From contig LNGK01000005.1 of NCBI GenBank assembly GCA_001510575.1, positions 3,038,574-3,102,573 of the forward strand: a stretch of DNA of 64,000 bases, read 5' to 3'. Below are positions 1 to 12,200 of this stretch, piece by piece (the first letter of the stretch is position 1; each line of letters begins with the position of its first letter). The stretch comes from Knoxdaviesia capensis (taxonomy: Eukaryota > Ascomycota > Sordariomycetes > Microascales > Gondwanamycetaceae). The notes under the pieces are model-generated. The model saw nothing but the letters and a program-made list of their open reading frames with translations. It was not told where the DNA came from and searched no databases. A program made the translations under genes and the position numbers.

Positions 1-1380
1 TTTCTTGGCCATATCTGACACCTCGATAAGCGCCCGGGTCCAGTCATCCTCGGGATCCAGGATGCGGTTGGGGCAAACAGCTAGGCCCTTTGATGCGAAG
101 CGGAATCGGCGGATGTGGGGAATCGAGATCAGACGCTCGCCGATCATGACGATGTGGTCAGGCTGAAGGTAGTAAGAATCGCCTCCGGAGACGACGATAT
201 CCTGAAGACGAGGCGTGTTCTCGATGTAATTGAATGCCTCTTCCCAGCGGCGGCGGGTGGGCTTGAGCGAGGCTTTGGTCACCGAATCAGTGTCACCACC
301 AACCGCGTACGAGCGGGTGCAGAACATGCAATAGGTGGGGCAGACAGAAGCAGCTATTCCCGAAAAGTTAAAACAGCGGTTCCAAAGACCACGGTTAGCC
401 TTGAAAGAGACAAGCGACAGGTGGGTGGACCAGACACCGGGAGGAAACTTACGCAAAAAAAGTGCCTTATCATTGTAGCGGTGAACAAGTCCTTTGACCG
501 GGGAATCGGCGGTTTCGTGAAGAGAGTCGAGGGAAAGCTTGGGATGGTCGTCGATCATCATGGTCTTCAGGGGGATGAACTGGCGAAAGATCGGGTCGTT
601 GCGAGGGTTCGACCAGTTGATCCGGCTCAGGATGTAGGGCCTAAGAGCACAAGTTACGATCAGTTCGAAAGGTTCAATGAAGGACCAAACCCCAAGGGAC
701 GCTGGGGGTGTCCCTAATGGACCGAATGAGGATGCTTGGAGACGGAAGGGGAACACTTACGTCATGCGGATGGCCATGGTGGCCTGGTTGATACCGTCGA
801 AGACATCAGTGATGAGGTCCTCCTTGCTTTGCATGATGGATCCGGACTCATCGAAAGGGATCTCATCAGGAAGAACGGCCGTAAGGAACTGATGGAGCTT
901 GGGCTTGATCTGCACAAGGTTGGCAATCTATTTAGATTGAGATTGTTAGCTAAAGTGAGGTCACGCTCGAACGAGGCTGATATGGAGGGTAGCGGTCACC
1001 ATGATACCGCATGTCAAGGCGGTGTTATGGGAGAGAGAGAGAGAGAGAGCACTTACGTTCCACCGGTAGCTCATGAACTGATCGACATCAACGTTTTCCC
1101 AAAGGGGAATCTTGCGCCAAAACTCGTCGCGTTGATCGGCGGGGACCAAATGTTGAAGGTAAGCGGGAGAGCTGAAGTGGTGCTCAGCATTGTGGGAGAC
1201 CGGCTCCTGAACGGCATCATGGGCCGATGTGATCTCTTGTTCGACAGTGGCTGATTGGACGGCCTGGAAACGGGGAGTGGTGGTAGCGTTGAAGCGGGCC
1301 TGAGGACCGCGGATCGCGATGGTAGGTGCATAGGCTCGCACGCAGCGAGCCACCTTGGTGGAGGCCCGGTAAAGAGCCAT
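1..1380 (-). CDS. Lysine 2,3-aminomutase family radical SAM enzyme, 5' part (3' end beyond window)
   Basis: Spliced model, minus strand: exons 1380-1057, 927-761, 640-453 and 353-<1, in frame for 344 codons. All introns start GTAAGT and end AG. The family interconverts L-lysine and L-beta-lysine using a [4Fe-4S] cluster, SAM and PLP. Residues 1-35 are Arg/Ala-rich with few acidic residues, suggesting a mitochondrial presequence (inference). The aminomutase domain begins near residue 90 (FWRKIPLW, SYRWN). The radical SAM CxxxCxxC motif is C231, C235 and C238 (CPTYCMFC), followed by TRSYAVGG and the typical VVSGGDSYYL. The PLP-lysine would lie in the missing C-terminal part. The ATG at 1380 is chosen because the reading frame continues from it into exon 2. 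Intron 1 carries a (GA) microsatellite. Family assignment is firm; the exact substrate is inferred. Confidence 0.9.
1031..1049. repeat. (GA)n microsatellite inside aminomutase intron 1
   Basis: An uninterrupted GA dinucleotide run lies right beside the 5' splice site of intron 1 (donor at 1056-1051). On the transcript it is a CT-rich tract just downstream of the donor. Confidence 0.95.
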
Positions 1381-2303
1381 TGTTGAGACTGATGTAGGAG
1401 AATACTAGATACTCAAAAATGGTAAGAAGGTTGCACCGAGAAGACAGATAGACGGCTTTGGAAGAAGATGGCATGATCGGGCCGAGATTTCTCCAACAAC
1501 AGCCGATCTGGGCAGTGATATCCCTTTATCGAGACACCAAAACCACACAATCAGATCATATGAGGCACTAGGCGACCGGGGAAGAGACAGATATCGGCAG
1601 GAGGTTGATGTGAAACTTGCTCAACCCGAGCTGGCGAGAAGTAGCGAGGCTATCCCAAGAGACCAAAGGAAGGAAGCAACGATGTAGTGATCTCGTGAAC
1701 AGTCAAGCTGGGGGGTGAGGGGGAAGGGGCAGCTGGGACAAGGGCAAGAGACAATAAAAAGAAAGAAGTAACTGACCAAGAATAGAAGGCGAAGAGTGTA
1801 GTGTGAGGAGAAGACTGAAGATGGGAGTGGAAGAAGAAAGAATAAGCCAACACTAGTGTTGGGGAGAGAAGGAGAGTGGGATATGAAGAGGAAAGAAGAA
1901 GGAAAAGAGGGAAGGAAAGGTGGAAAGAAAGAGAGAAGAGGAAAAGAAAAAACAGAAGAGGAAGAAGATATGGAAGGAAGAAATAGAGATACAGGAAAGG
2001 CCAGAAAAAGATATATCAGTGGCAAGTGTCCCGCCAAGGTTCTCAATTGGAGTTTACTGCGTCGGCTCGTGAATGATTTTGCTGTGGGAATATATGACAC
2101 ACTCAGGAGATTATTCGCCAATTGTGTATAGGGCAAGTCTAAATTTATGGAAGCAAGCATTTTGTGAATCACCGAGGGATACAGTGCTCGAAAAATAATA
2201 GACAAGGGCATCGAAAAAAGAAAAGAGAAAAGAGAACAAGCTTACACAAGAGACATTCACGGAGGATAGAATAGTCGGGACCGCCATTGCATGGAGCCAT
2301 GAT

Positions 2304-2306
<3 letters not shown>

Positions 2307-2351
<45 letters not shown>
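2307..2351. repeat. (GA)22 microsatellite
   Basis: Uninterrupted GA dinucleotide repeat of 45 nt in the upstream region of the aminomutase gene. Confidence 0.97.
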
Positions 2352-2353
<2 letters not shown>

Positions 2354-2626
2354 TTTCTAAAAATGGGCTTTTTGGGTGTGGATGGATGTACCTGCACTAA
2401 CATGCATTCGGGTGCAAATACATGGACGAACCACATGCAGGCTGCCAGGTAGAGCAGAAGGGCTTTTCACGGCTTGGGTACATGTGCGTCCACACGCTCT
2501 TCTATGCAGATGGACATACTACGACGGTACATAGGAGCATGTACATGCTACTACTGGATCGGGAACCCCCCCAATTTGTGTCCTTTGACAATATCTGGGA
2601 GATTGTATTTCTTCTATTCTGTTTGT

Positions 2627-2640
2627 GGGGGGGGGGGGGG
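2627..2640. repeat. G14 homopolymer
   Basis: Run of 14 G in non-coding DNA. Confidence 0.95.
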
Positions 2641-3172
2641 TTGCTTTTCCTCCCATGCAAAGTCAGACTGCGGGATCTTGAGAATATCTCTGGATAGCCC
2701 CATATATTCCAGCCGCCAAAGTCACCGTCTTTGCTCCTTGATGACGGGGCTTCTTACACCTTAACACCCCCCACCAGAATCTCACAGAAGACGGACATCG
2801 AGACCGATCGACAGGGAATTCTTCGATGCCTCTCCCACCTCCTCCATTGATCCGCTGCTTTCCTCCACTCCGCCCTTACACCGGACATGTATACACACCC
2901 TGTCTTTCCGCACGTTGAAACTCCCCGACCAGCTACACGCCTAAGTGACAGCATGACTTCACGAGAAACCGGGTTCTCTAATATCATTGCAGACAAGGCG
3001 CCATTGCCACCATACCGGAGATGAACATACTGCATTACATACAGGACTTACGTATGTACAGAGCAGTATGGAAAGGCGCATGGGAACACTGTTCGCTACC
3101 AACCTGTCGGGAGAGGTTACACACCCCCTCGTTTTCATTCTCTCCCTCTATGTATAAGTGCATGTTTGAGTA

Positions 3173-3186
3173 CCCCCCCCCCCCCC
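3173..3186. repeat. C14 homopolymer
   Basis: Run of 14 C about 530 bp from the G14 run. The two could pair as complementary tracts, but nothing else supports a structure. Confidence 0.95.
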
Positions 3187-6186
3187 TCCCTACCACTTCT
3201 CGGGGCTGTCTGGAAATATCTCCTGACACCTCCGTTTGATTAAGCAGCCAAATGCATCAACTAACACACGAGAGCCACATGTTGACACCTGGATTCTCAG
3301 GACGGGCGAGGACCCGAGAGCAAGGGCCCGGCATAAGGCTGTGGGAGCGAAGAGAGACACTTGGGACCGAACAGTGCGTGCTTCTCTGGTAATTCCGTCG
3401 AAGGCTAGGGTGATGTCTTTGGCATTGACGTCCGCAGTCACCAGCCCGGAAGTGGCCGAGTGGTGTCCAGTCAAGAGGTCGCGAGGGGGCAGACCGATGG
3501 GCGAAAGCAAACTGAACTTTCGGATACCTCGAAGTGTCTGATCCTCGAGAGAATATCTCCGGGTGGGATTTCTACGAGTCAGAAGGAAGAGCAAGCCATA
3601 TTACAGAGAGACAGTCGAGGTTACGAGAAAACGAAACCAGCAGTGCTTCCCCGATCCAGGATGATTGCTGCTCACCGGCTTGACATGCACGCCCCGGTGC
3701 AGGCCAAGGCGGGCGAGAGCCACTACTGGAGGTGTTGGAAGGTGGGTAAGGCTCCCAGCCGCGTGGCGAAGAGCCTGGAAAACACCCCAAGTGATACATG
3801 TTCTGTACTGTACGGAGAGTGCATACATATCTATAAGTATCTATATATATACAATGAGTATATGTCGGGGGGTAGATCAGGTATACCCGGATACCCAGGG
3901 TCCACAACTCTGTCTACTAACTAGGTTGAGCTGGGATCCATGGTTCACCTCTCCAAAGAAGGACGTCAAACATACGCCATATACGCCATATACGCTCTGA
4001 TGCACGTGAAAGTGGTTGGGAGGAGGGATAGAAGTGGCATAGTCTCATGCATGGCTTTCATCTGGGGACTGAAGCTCTCTTGACTGGGGGGGGGGCGACT
4101 GTGCTTTTGCCTTCTTGGTTCTTGTTCAGCCCTGTGTGTGACGGACTGGTACTTTTTGGGGAAGCAGGCCTCACGGACCGCTGGCTTTCTGAGCCAGGTG
4201 AAGGACGAGGACAAGCCAAGCAAACACGGGGCTTTCAGTTGGGGGGAAGTGAGAGGGTGGATGAATATATAGTTTATGATGATTGTGTTCTTGTGTGGAG
4301 GGAGGGTGTTGACGCCCCCCCAAAAGTTAGGATACCTGCAAGAATAGTTGAGGGCGTGCTGGGTAGATGAAGTGAGAGAAAAAACGCCGAAATATCATAA
4401 CAGGAAGATCTGAACTGACAAATACTGATATGAGGATTGGAGGGAGGCCGGGGCATCCCCAACATGATGTGTTGATACGCATGCATTATCTAGTGTATAT
4501 ATAGGTGATGAATCAGACAAATGGCGGTGGGAAATCAACCTCTACTCGAGTCTTTTGTTATAAGTACTCTTTACAGAATGCTCTGATAAGTACGGACACA
4601 TGGTGTGGTCCTGTCCTTTCGTCGAGGGGGACGCTGTGACTGCGGCTTCGGAGGTCTGAACATGAGCACTGATATAGTCCAAAATGTACGTTGTATATAC
4701 TGTACGAACGAGCAGAAAAAAAATCAATTAATTGAGCCACAAGAGGCGAAGTCTCACCAGTGAACCAAACATTGTCGCTCACTTATACGCTGCTCTCGTT
4801 CATGTGTGTGAGTGGAGGAGGATCGGCTGTGACCTGATATCACACAGTGTATAAGAAGAAGACACAACCAACAGAACATGGGAGGCTGATGGGTGAGTGG
4901 CTTGAACGTTACCTGGGAAGAAATCCAGAAGACGAGGTCAGAGCAAGGAAGTAGATGGAGAAGCGAGAAGCCAGCAAAGGAAGAAGAGGAGAAAGGAGGA
5001 TAGCAATCACACCGAGTGGGAAACAGATGTTGAAAGAGGACACGGGACCACGTCGCCTAACGCAAGAATCTGCCGGTTGTATGAGGTTAGGTCGGAATAT
5101 CCTGGCCCAGATGTATCTGGGGATAATTTGAATATTTTAATTTGATTCTATAGTTTGTACTTTATATAGAGTTACATTGTATTTTATCGACTCGCTCAAA
5201 TAGACCGACTGGATTTCAAAAGGACGGCAGACCTGACCTGGCTTTTGAAGAAATTTATTTTTACGTTTAATATCACTCCCGGAGCCACAGCGGGACGATC
5301 CCCACAAGGGGAGAACTTCCTCCCTTCCTGCTTGACTTCTGGGGGATACATTATTGGGGGGGTTTTGGCTTGAGCGGCGGCTCTATGTGATGGAATGTGG
5401 CTTGTATCGTTTGTTCCTTTGGCCCCTGTACCCTTGTATGGAAGCCCGTTCCCTGTCCCGAGAGGTTCCGGGGGGCTCTTCCGGACATGAAAAGGAGAAG
5501 AGAAAAGGACAACGGCCATTCCGCCCATCACGGAAAAGGCCAAACAAACAAACCGGAAACAAATAGAAAAAGTCCGCCCCCCCCCGGTACACATGCTTAT
5601 ACCCGAAGCAATGTGCATCTCAAGCCTGGGGTTCCGACTTTAGCTTCTCTAGCCACGCGGAACAGAAGAAAAAGCTAGAGAGCGAGGAAGAGCGAGAGAG
5701 AGGAAGAACCAACAATTTGACACCCTTCAAGACCAATCTGGCCGAACCGGGGGCCACAACTTACTGAGTGATAAGAGGGCGTTGAGAGGGCTCAGCAAGC
5801 AGACGGGATCTAGACCTGGGTCTTCTCCATCCGAAGTATCGAGGGAATCTGGCTAGCGGACAGCCTTGACGGGGGGGGGGTCAAAGAGCTGTGTGGGTGT
5901 GGGCGTGTTCAGGACGTGTGCGGTAAACGAGGAGGCTATACGAGAGGTCGGATATCCACTATCAGAAGAGGCTGACCGTGCTGTGATGGCCAGTGGATAT
6001 ATTCAGGCCCGTCTGGGCTCAGGGTGGGACGAGGTCGAAGGGGGTGCATCATATACCGCTCTGTGGTGCGTGCATATATTCGGACCAACCTGTTATATAT
6101 GTACCTTACTTCCTGCAGTCCTCTCCGCTGGGATATGTGCCCGAACGAACGATAGCATCCCCAATAGAGAAACATGGCATGACCAC

Positions 6187-6226
<40 letters not shown>

Positions 6227-6230
6227 GAGA
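6187..6230. repeat. (GA)n microsatellite, one interruption
   Basis: GA repeat of 44 nt with a single C interruption at 6214. Confidence 0.95.
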
Positions 6231-9200
6231 ATGGGGGAAGGGGTACTTCGTATATGCTGTGTCATTGCTGGCAATTCCTTCGTGGGGATAGCATGTCCTG
6301 ACGCTGCCAATGATCAACAACCGAGGGGGTCTGATCCTCAACGTGGAATAGCCGGACTGGACGACACCTGCATGGGGGGATCGCCGGCCTTGATGTGTGT
6401 GTATAGTATCTCCGTGCGCCTGGAGAGTTATCGCTTTTCCGGACTTCTCTGGTCAGCTCCTCGCAATGTTCTAGTGTGGTCTGCGGCCCCGATGGCCGGG
6501 GCTGGCTGGCTTTCCGTTTCCACCCAGAATATGCAGTGTGCATCCATGGGCAAGTCTCTGGGTTACAGCCAACGAAGGACCAGAAAGGACAAGGGCGGGA
6601 TCACTTCATCCAGTCGCTTGTGGTGATTCCACCGAACCATACACACCACCGGCTGTAGACTTTTTACTCTCTGGGGAGATGATAACGGCGATCCTGGGTT
6701 GTTTTTTCTTTTTTTTTATTCTTTTCTCTGCGTGCTGCGGTCGTCGTCAGCCCATCCATTCTGAGAAACACGAGCTCCGTATTGGTATCAGGGACACCAC
6801 GTTTTTGATATGGATGTCTCAAGGAGACAAAGGCTGATCGGCTTTATGTTGACATAGGGAAAACACAAACAGCTTGCAATGCTTGGGGAGGAATATTCCC
6901 CTGTTAGTCTCCTGCTGGCATGCTGACCTTCCCCGCCTTTGGACATCCACTCCCAGGTTTTTTTTTTTTTCTTTTTTTCTCAATTAGCCCAGACTCCTCT
7001 TTTTGTAACCTGTAGTATCTCATTTTGAGAGAATAGTGCGTTATACGCCGTATACCACCTCGTGATGTGTCAAAATGGCCAAAAGGGCTCCCGATGTCGC
7101 CCCTCATACTGTAGCATGGGAGGATGGAGAAGAGTGCTTATCCCAAGCTGCTGCCCCCCATCGGAGCAAAGATACGGACGATATTCCAGACTCCATGTTG
7201 CATACACACACTCTCTCTCACATATGCCCAGAGCCAAGCACCAGGACTGGTGCCACCACATCTCGATTGCGCGCTACTGTCAAGCACTGATCCCTGCTGT
7301 TGGTTGACAATGTCGTACGTGAACGGTGATCTTCTAATCATTTTATTTTATCTGGTGCTTTGGTTACGTGCAGGTCCCCGGCGAGGTCCAGCTCTGTGTT
7401 CTGGGTATTTTTGCTGGCCAAAACGGCCCGAGTGGGAGGTAACCAGAACGAGACGGAGACAGGATCTGGCCGTCTTTCAACCAACATACAAGACGTTATA
7501 TATAAAAGCAAGGCGGCCGACTTGCACGGGACAGAGAGGGCGCGGGGGACAATGCAAGGATCAACGACAGCCTCACTTTCTTCTTCCCCCTCCCCTCCCA
7601 TGCCGATTTACACTTTCTCGTTGCGTGTTATTATCTGACTTCTCAATGTTCCTGTATCTCCCGGTGCGTCTCCGCATTTATCTGGTCCTTTTCGGTCGGG
7701 TGCATGAGACCGTCTAAACGCCAACTCTCGACTTTGACTAACCCGCCCGCCCACCACGGAAAGTGGACACCTGGCGGCCAGTTTACGGAACACATATCCC
7801 TTATCCCGATGCTTCAAAGGTCCCAGGGCCGCCTTTATCCTTCGTCTCATTGGATCACCCACCCGCCCCCCTGAATTCACTCTCGGCGCTGGTATTTATC
7901 TCGTCTGGCATTATCTAGCCATGATATGTGTCTCATTTTCTCAGCCTACCGGTGGGATAACGCGAGGAGGAAGAGGGGGGACGCATGGCTATATGTGCGG
8001 GAGGACCTTTCACATGCTGTAGTTTGTCTAGCTGCTTGCTACACTGCTGGGACGGTTCCGTAAGTTCCTGGTTATGTTGGGTGAGAGGAGGGCGGCCAGT
8101 CTGGGTTTGGATCGTTAGTATGGCTTGCATGGTATAAGTCAGAGATAAGGCGAGGCCGATCCACGCTTTCTCCCGTACAGTAGTATTATTTGTATTTTAC
8201 TTACATCTCACCATGTCAGAACGCCGCCAACGGCATGCCGATGGTACGAGAGGGCTGAGCCATACACATCACACACATCACCAGCAACCCATATACCGAC
8301 AGAGGGAAAACTGGTCTTGGTCAGTGGAGCATCGCACAAGCCAGCCCCCCCGCGGCCAACACATATGTAGGTACAGTACATAGTAGGATAAACAAGAGAC
8401 ATCGCCCGGCCTAAGACGAGTAGGTGAACTGATCCCGCTTGGTCGAGTTCGGATTCCATCCCCCCACTGGCTACTGCATAAGTCGGCGGCACGGAGCACA
8501 GTCCTCGGCGCGACCTGCTGCAACGGCCGGAATGATGCACCAAAGAGGACTAGGAGCAGTGGGGATACGAACAATGTATTTATTGGGCCTTGTGCCGTTG
8601 TCCAGACTTGGATAGGTTTTTTTATTTTATTTTTAGCTGGGATTACAGCTATAGCTTTGTCTAGAAAGCTGCGAGGAGCTGCAATAGGCCGGTTCAGTCT
8701 GCCGCCCAAAAAAGCGATCATCGTCAAGATGAAGCTTTCGGGCCAACACATGAAGCAATGTCATCTGGAAATCCTCGTCTGCCCGGCTCATCGTCTCGTT
8801 TCTTTTGCCACTTCACTTCTTTTCGGCCGGTTCTGCAACCCCGTTCACAAGACCAAGCCAAGGCCTTCCATCCGATATGGCTCACCTGGCGCCGCACAGC
8901 GTAATGGAGGGTCGGGAACTAATCCTACGGGGTGGCTTCGGTGATAGCAGCTCTGGCAAGTCTTGGAAGCTCTGGCTTGTGCTACCATCTTCCCAGTTGA
9001 CCTCCATATCTCCATTCACCTTTGCGGTCCATGTCATCTGACATTCCGGCATTCACCTCGTCGACTGTTTGGCTTTTCATTTTTGGCATCTCCTGAACGG
9101 CGTTGCTTCGACACCCATACCGTGACCAACAGACGATGTCAGTATCATCCCAATTGAGTGGCCCGTCCTCGATGGCGCGCTTCATTTATGTGCAGTATTC

Positions 9201-12200
9201 TCGTTCCACAGAAAGAAAAAAACGACGCCGCCTCAAGTTGTGGCGAGGGATCAGTAGGCCACACTACCATCTCGACGATGATACCCTGAAAGCCCTGAAC
9301 GGACATGGGCGCCTGTCTATAGTGTAGTTCCATTTTGTCATTGTCATTATTAGGGCTGGCTTCGTGGGAGTATATATGCAAAATGCATGTCTCAACTATC
9401 AACTGACGGAGAGATCAGGCCAGCTCCTCAGCCGGCGTACATATAGCATTGTCATTTGAGCCGGTGTCAGCCAGAATTTTCTGCTCACTCTCCCTGCGCG
9501 ATGAGCTCATACGTGCATTAATAAAAGCTGACAGAAGAAAAAGAAAACAACACGTATGGAAGAAGACCGGCCAAATGGCGAAAACTGGGCCCTATCTCAG
9601 GTTGAACCTTGAACGAGCGAGTAAAAAGTGAATGCAATCTGCAATGGAACACACCAAAAAGGCCGCCAGCCCTCCAGCCCCATAGAATCACGGAGCAGAT
9701 ACCACGGCTCATATATATCTGGAACTCTTCGGCACAGTCCCCGAGCATATATTTCCTGCATTTGTACGGCACAAGTTGTTGGACCAGGACTAGCCGCTTC
9801 CACCGAATCAACTTTTGGGGATGGAAACGAGAAACCAAAGACCCTTTCTGATACATCGAAAAGTTGCAACCTCCCATTCACCCACCCATATAATACAGTT
9901 CGGATTCGCCCAGAGCAGTTTAGTGAGTGGCTATGGCTCCGAGCTGGTAAGTAAGTGCAGCTGTTTGACCCCCAAACGGCGGAGGTGCATATCTGGCTGG
10001 GTGGCCACGTTGGGGACGGCGACGCAGGTCTATCCAATTGCAATGGAACCCTGATGACGAGGGGTCTGTCTCCGCCGAGAGACATGAGCGAGAAGCTCAA
10101 CTATAAGGTGCAGAAGGGAGGTGAATTGGAAGAGGAGGACAGGGACGTGGGAAGCTCACCACTTAGAGCTCAGGCTGTGCTGGTGCTGGCTCATCTGCTA
10201 GGCCAAGCTGCGAAGACACGCACGCATATACGTGACATGCATATGTGGACCAAATAAGTGAGCTCCAATGGGATTCAGTGCCAACATCTTTTCTGGATAC
10301 TAAGTAATCTATTAAGCGAGGCCAAATCCTTCAAACCGCTTGACCAATCTCGTCCCATCAAATAGCGAGAGTTGTTGGTCCGATTGCGACAATCTGTTTC
10401 CCGTCAGCAACAGGGACCGCATCTTCCCATGGCCGATGTCATAGACCTGGTTTTCACGACAGCTGTTTCGTCCGATGTTGCGATAACACGCTGCAGCTAG
10501 ACATGCAGACACACTGCGGAATCGGGGGGGGGCCCTGTTTGCCAGACCCCCACGTTGTCGTAGCTGAGTCCCGAGCCGGTATCAACATTCTCGGCCGGGG
10601 TTTCGAGGCCAGATGTCACATACCTAATTGGACTGCGTGTGTAAGCCTTGACGGCTTCCGTTTGAAAGGAAAGGCACATTTTGAACAAGAGAATGTCTGG
10701 TACAGACAGAAGCGGTAATCACGAAAGGATGTGCTCGGAATACTGAACCACTTCAACAGGCTTATGTTTTCGGCTCCTTTATACAGGGGGGATGGATCCT
10801 AAACGATGCTCAGTTGGTCCACAGTTAACTCGAGTAGTATGCATGGCCTTCCCCACCGAAGGACGAGAATCTGCACTTACACCTGCTCCTTCTATCACAT
10901 TCGGGTGCAGTAGGACAAAAACTAGGCTTGGGCGTCTCAACAAAGCTCAGCACTAGAATCCTCTGAAAGGGTTGAAAAAGAGCAAAAAGCCCTCATGGTG
11001 CCACCAAGACTTGCGCAGTGACCAACTAGTGTTGGGAAAAAGGTGGCCCGACGATCTGCGGTAACGGTGGGCTATCTGACAATATCATCTCAAGCTTCGT
11101 GGCATGCCATCGCCAGAAAAGCAGAGAATGGCGAGAAGAAGAAGAAGAAGAACAAAAAAAAAAGACCATGAGGGAGATAGTACAACGGGCGTTCGAGCAA
11201 TGCTTGTTGGTGAATGTTGCTCTTGATGGATCAGGAATGTCAGCATGGATGATGACAGCGCTAAACCCGAATATTGGTGCAAGGGAACGAACGCAATACC
11301 TCGACAACGATCTAGACAAGGGAGTTGTTGGGATGCTTTTTTGAACAAGGCTTTGTCCGGGTGTATTCCCGGGAGAATGGCTATACGTGGGAGTTGCGGT
11401 GTAAGTGGCTTTCCGCTTCACCTGTGGGATCGTTGTCGACCGTCTACACTAAGCCCGGACACCGGCACCGGGGGTGCAAACCGGATATGGAGAGGGAAAA
11501 GGGGAAAATACCGGGCCTTTCAGAACATCGATGCCGATGTCCGGAGCCAGCCTGAATCGGGTCCGAAGCCGGCCCAATCACCGGATTTTCCTCGGGCCGT
11601 AAGCGGCTACTGCTGACCAGGACGTAGGTGTGGTTGACTGTGCTGTTATACATGTTTTTTAATTCTGCCATTGGGTGTAATATAGAAAGTCAAGATAGCA
11701 GTAGGCTGGCCTGTTTCGCTCACGATATTGATTCTCTTGCTTTCCCACGCCGCTTCCTGTGGATATCATTGCATGTCTCCATGTATGTCATCATCGTCAG
11801 CACCTCCGTACACCGGAGCAGTTTGGTGATGTCTGCTATACAACAGAAAAACGAAAGCAGAGTGAAGATAGAGAGGGGGCCAAATCCCGGCAAAGGGAAT
11901 AGCGCCATAGTCAGTTCCGGCCTTAACCTTACCCCCGGACCTATACAACTGCCGTTTTCCGGAATATGAGTGGGGGGGGAAGGCAGGAAAATGATCGAAA
12001 AAGCACTTCTTTCCTTGCCTTGTCTCTATTACGCATCAGTTTGATACATCACACGTTGGAACGTATTCATGCGGGGTTTAACAATTGTACTCGAAAGATG
12101 CCCATTGGATTCGAGTTGTATATGATTTTATCTTCCTATCGGCGTGGGTGGGTGTTTGTTCTCGGAGTGACCCCTGTGTGTGCCCGTAGATCCCCGGTAT

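Noticed and set aside
1621..2211. 196-codon minus-strand frame rich in Ser/Phe/Leu/Pro
   Set aside because: It is the translation of a pyrimidine-skewed leader; low complexity and no domain. It sits upstream of the aminomutase gene on the same strand.
9597..10100. 167-codon minus-strand frame
   Set aside because: Overlapped by plus-strand frames of similar size; Cys/Arg/Ser/Trp composition of random sequence; no splice partners or domain.
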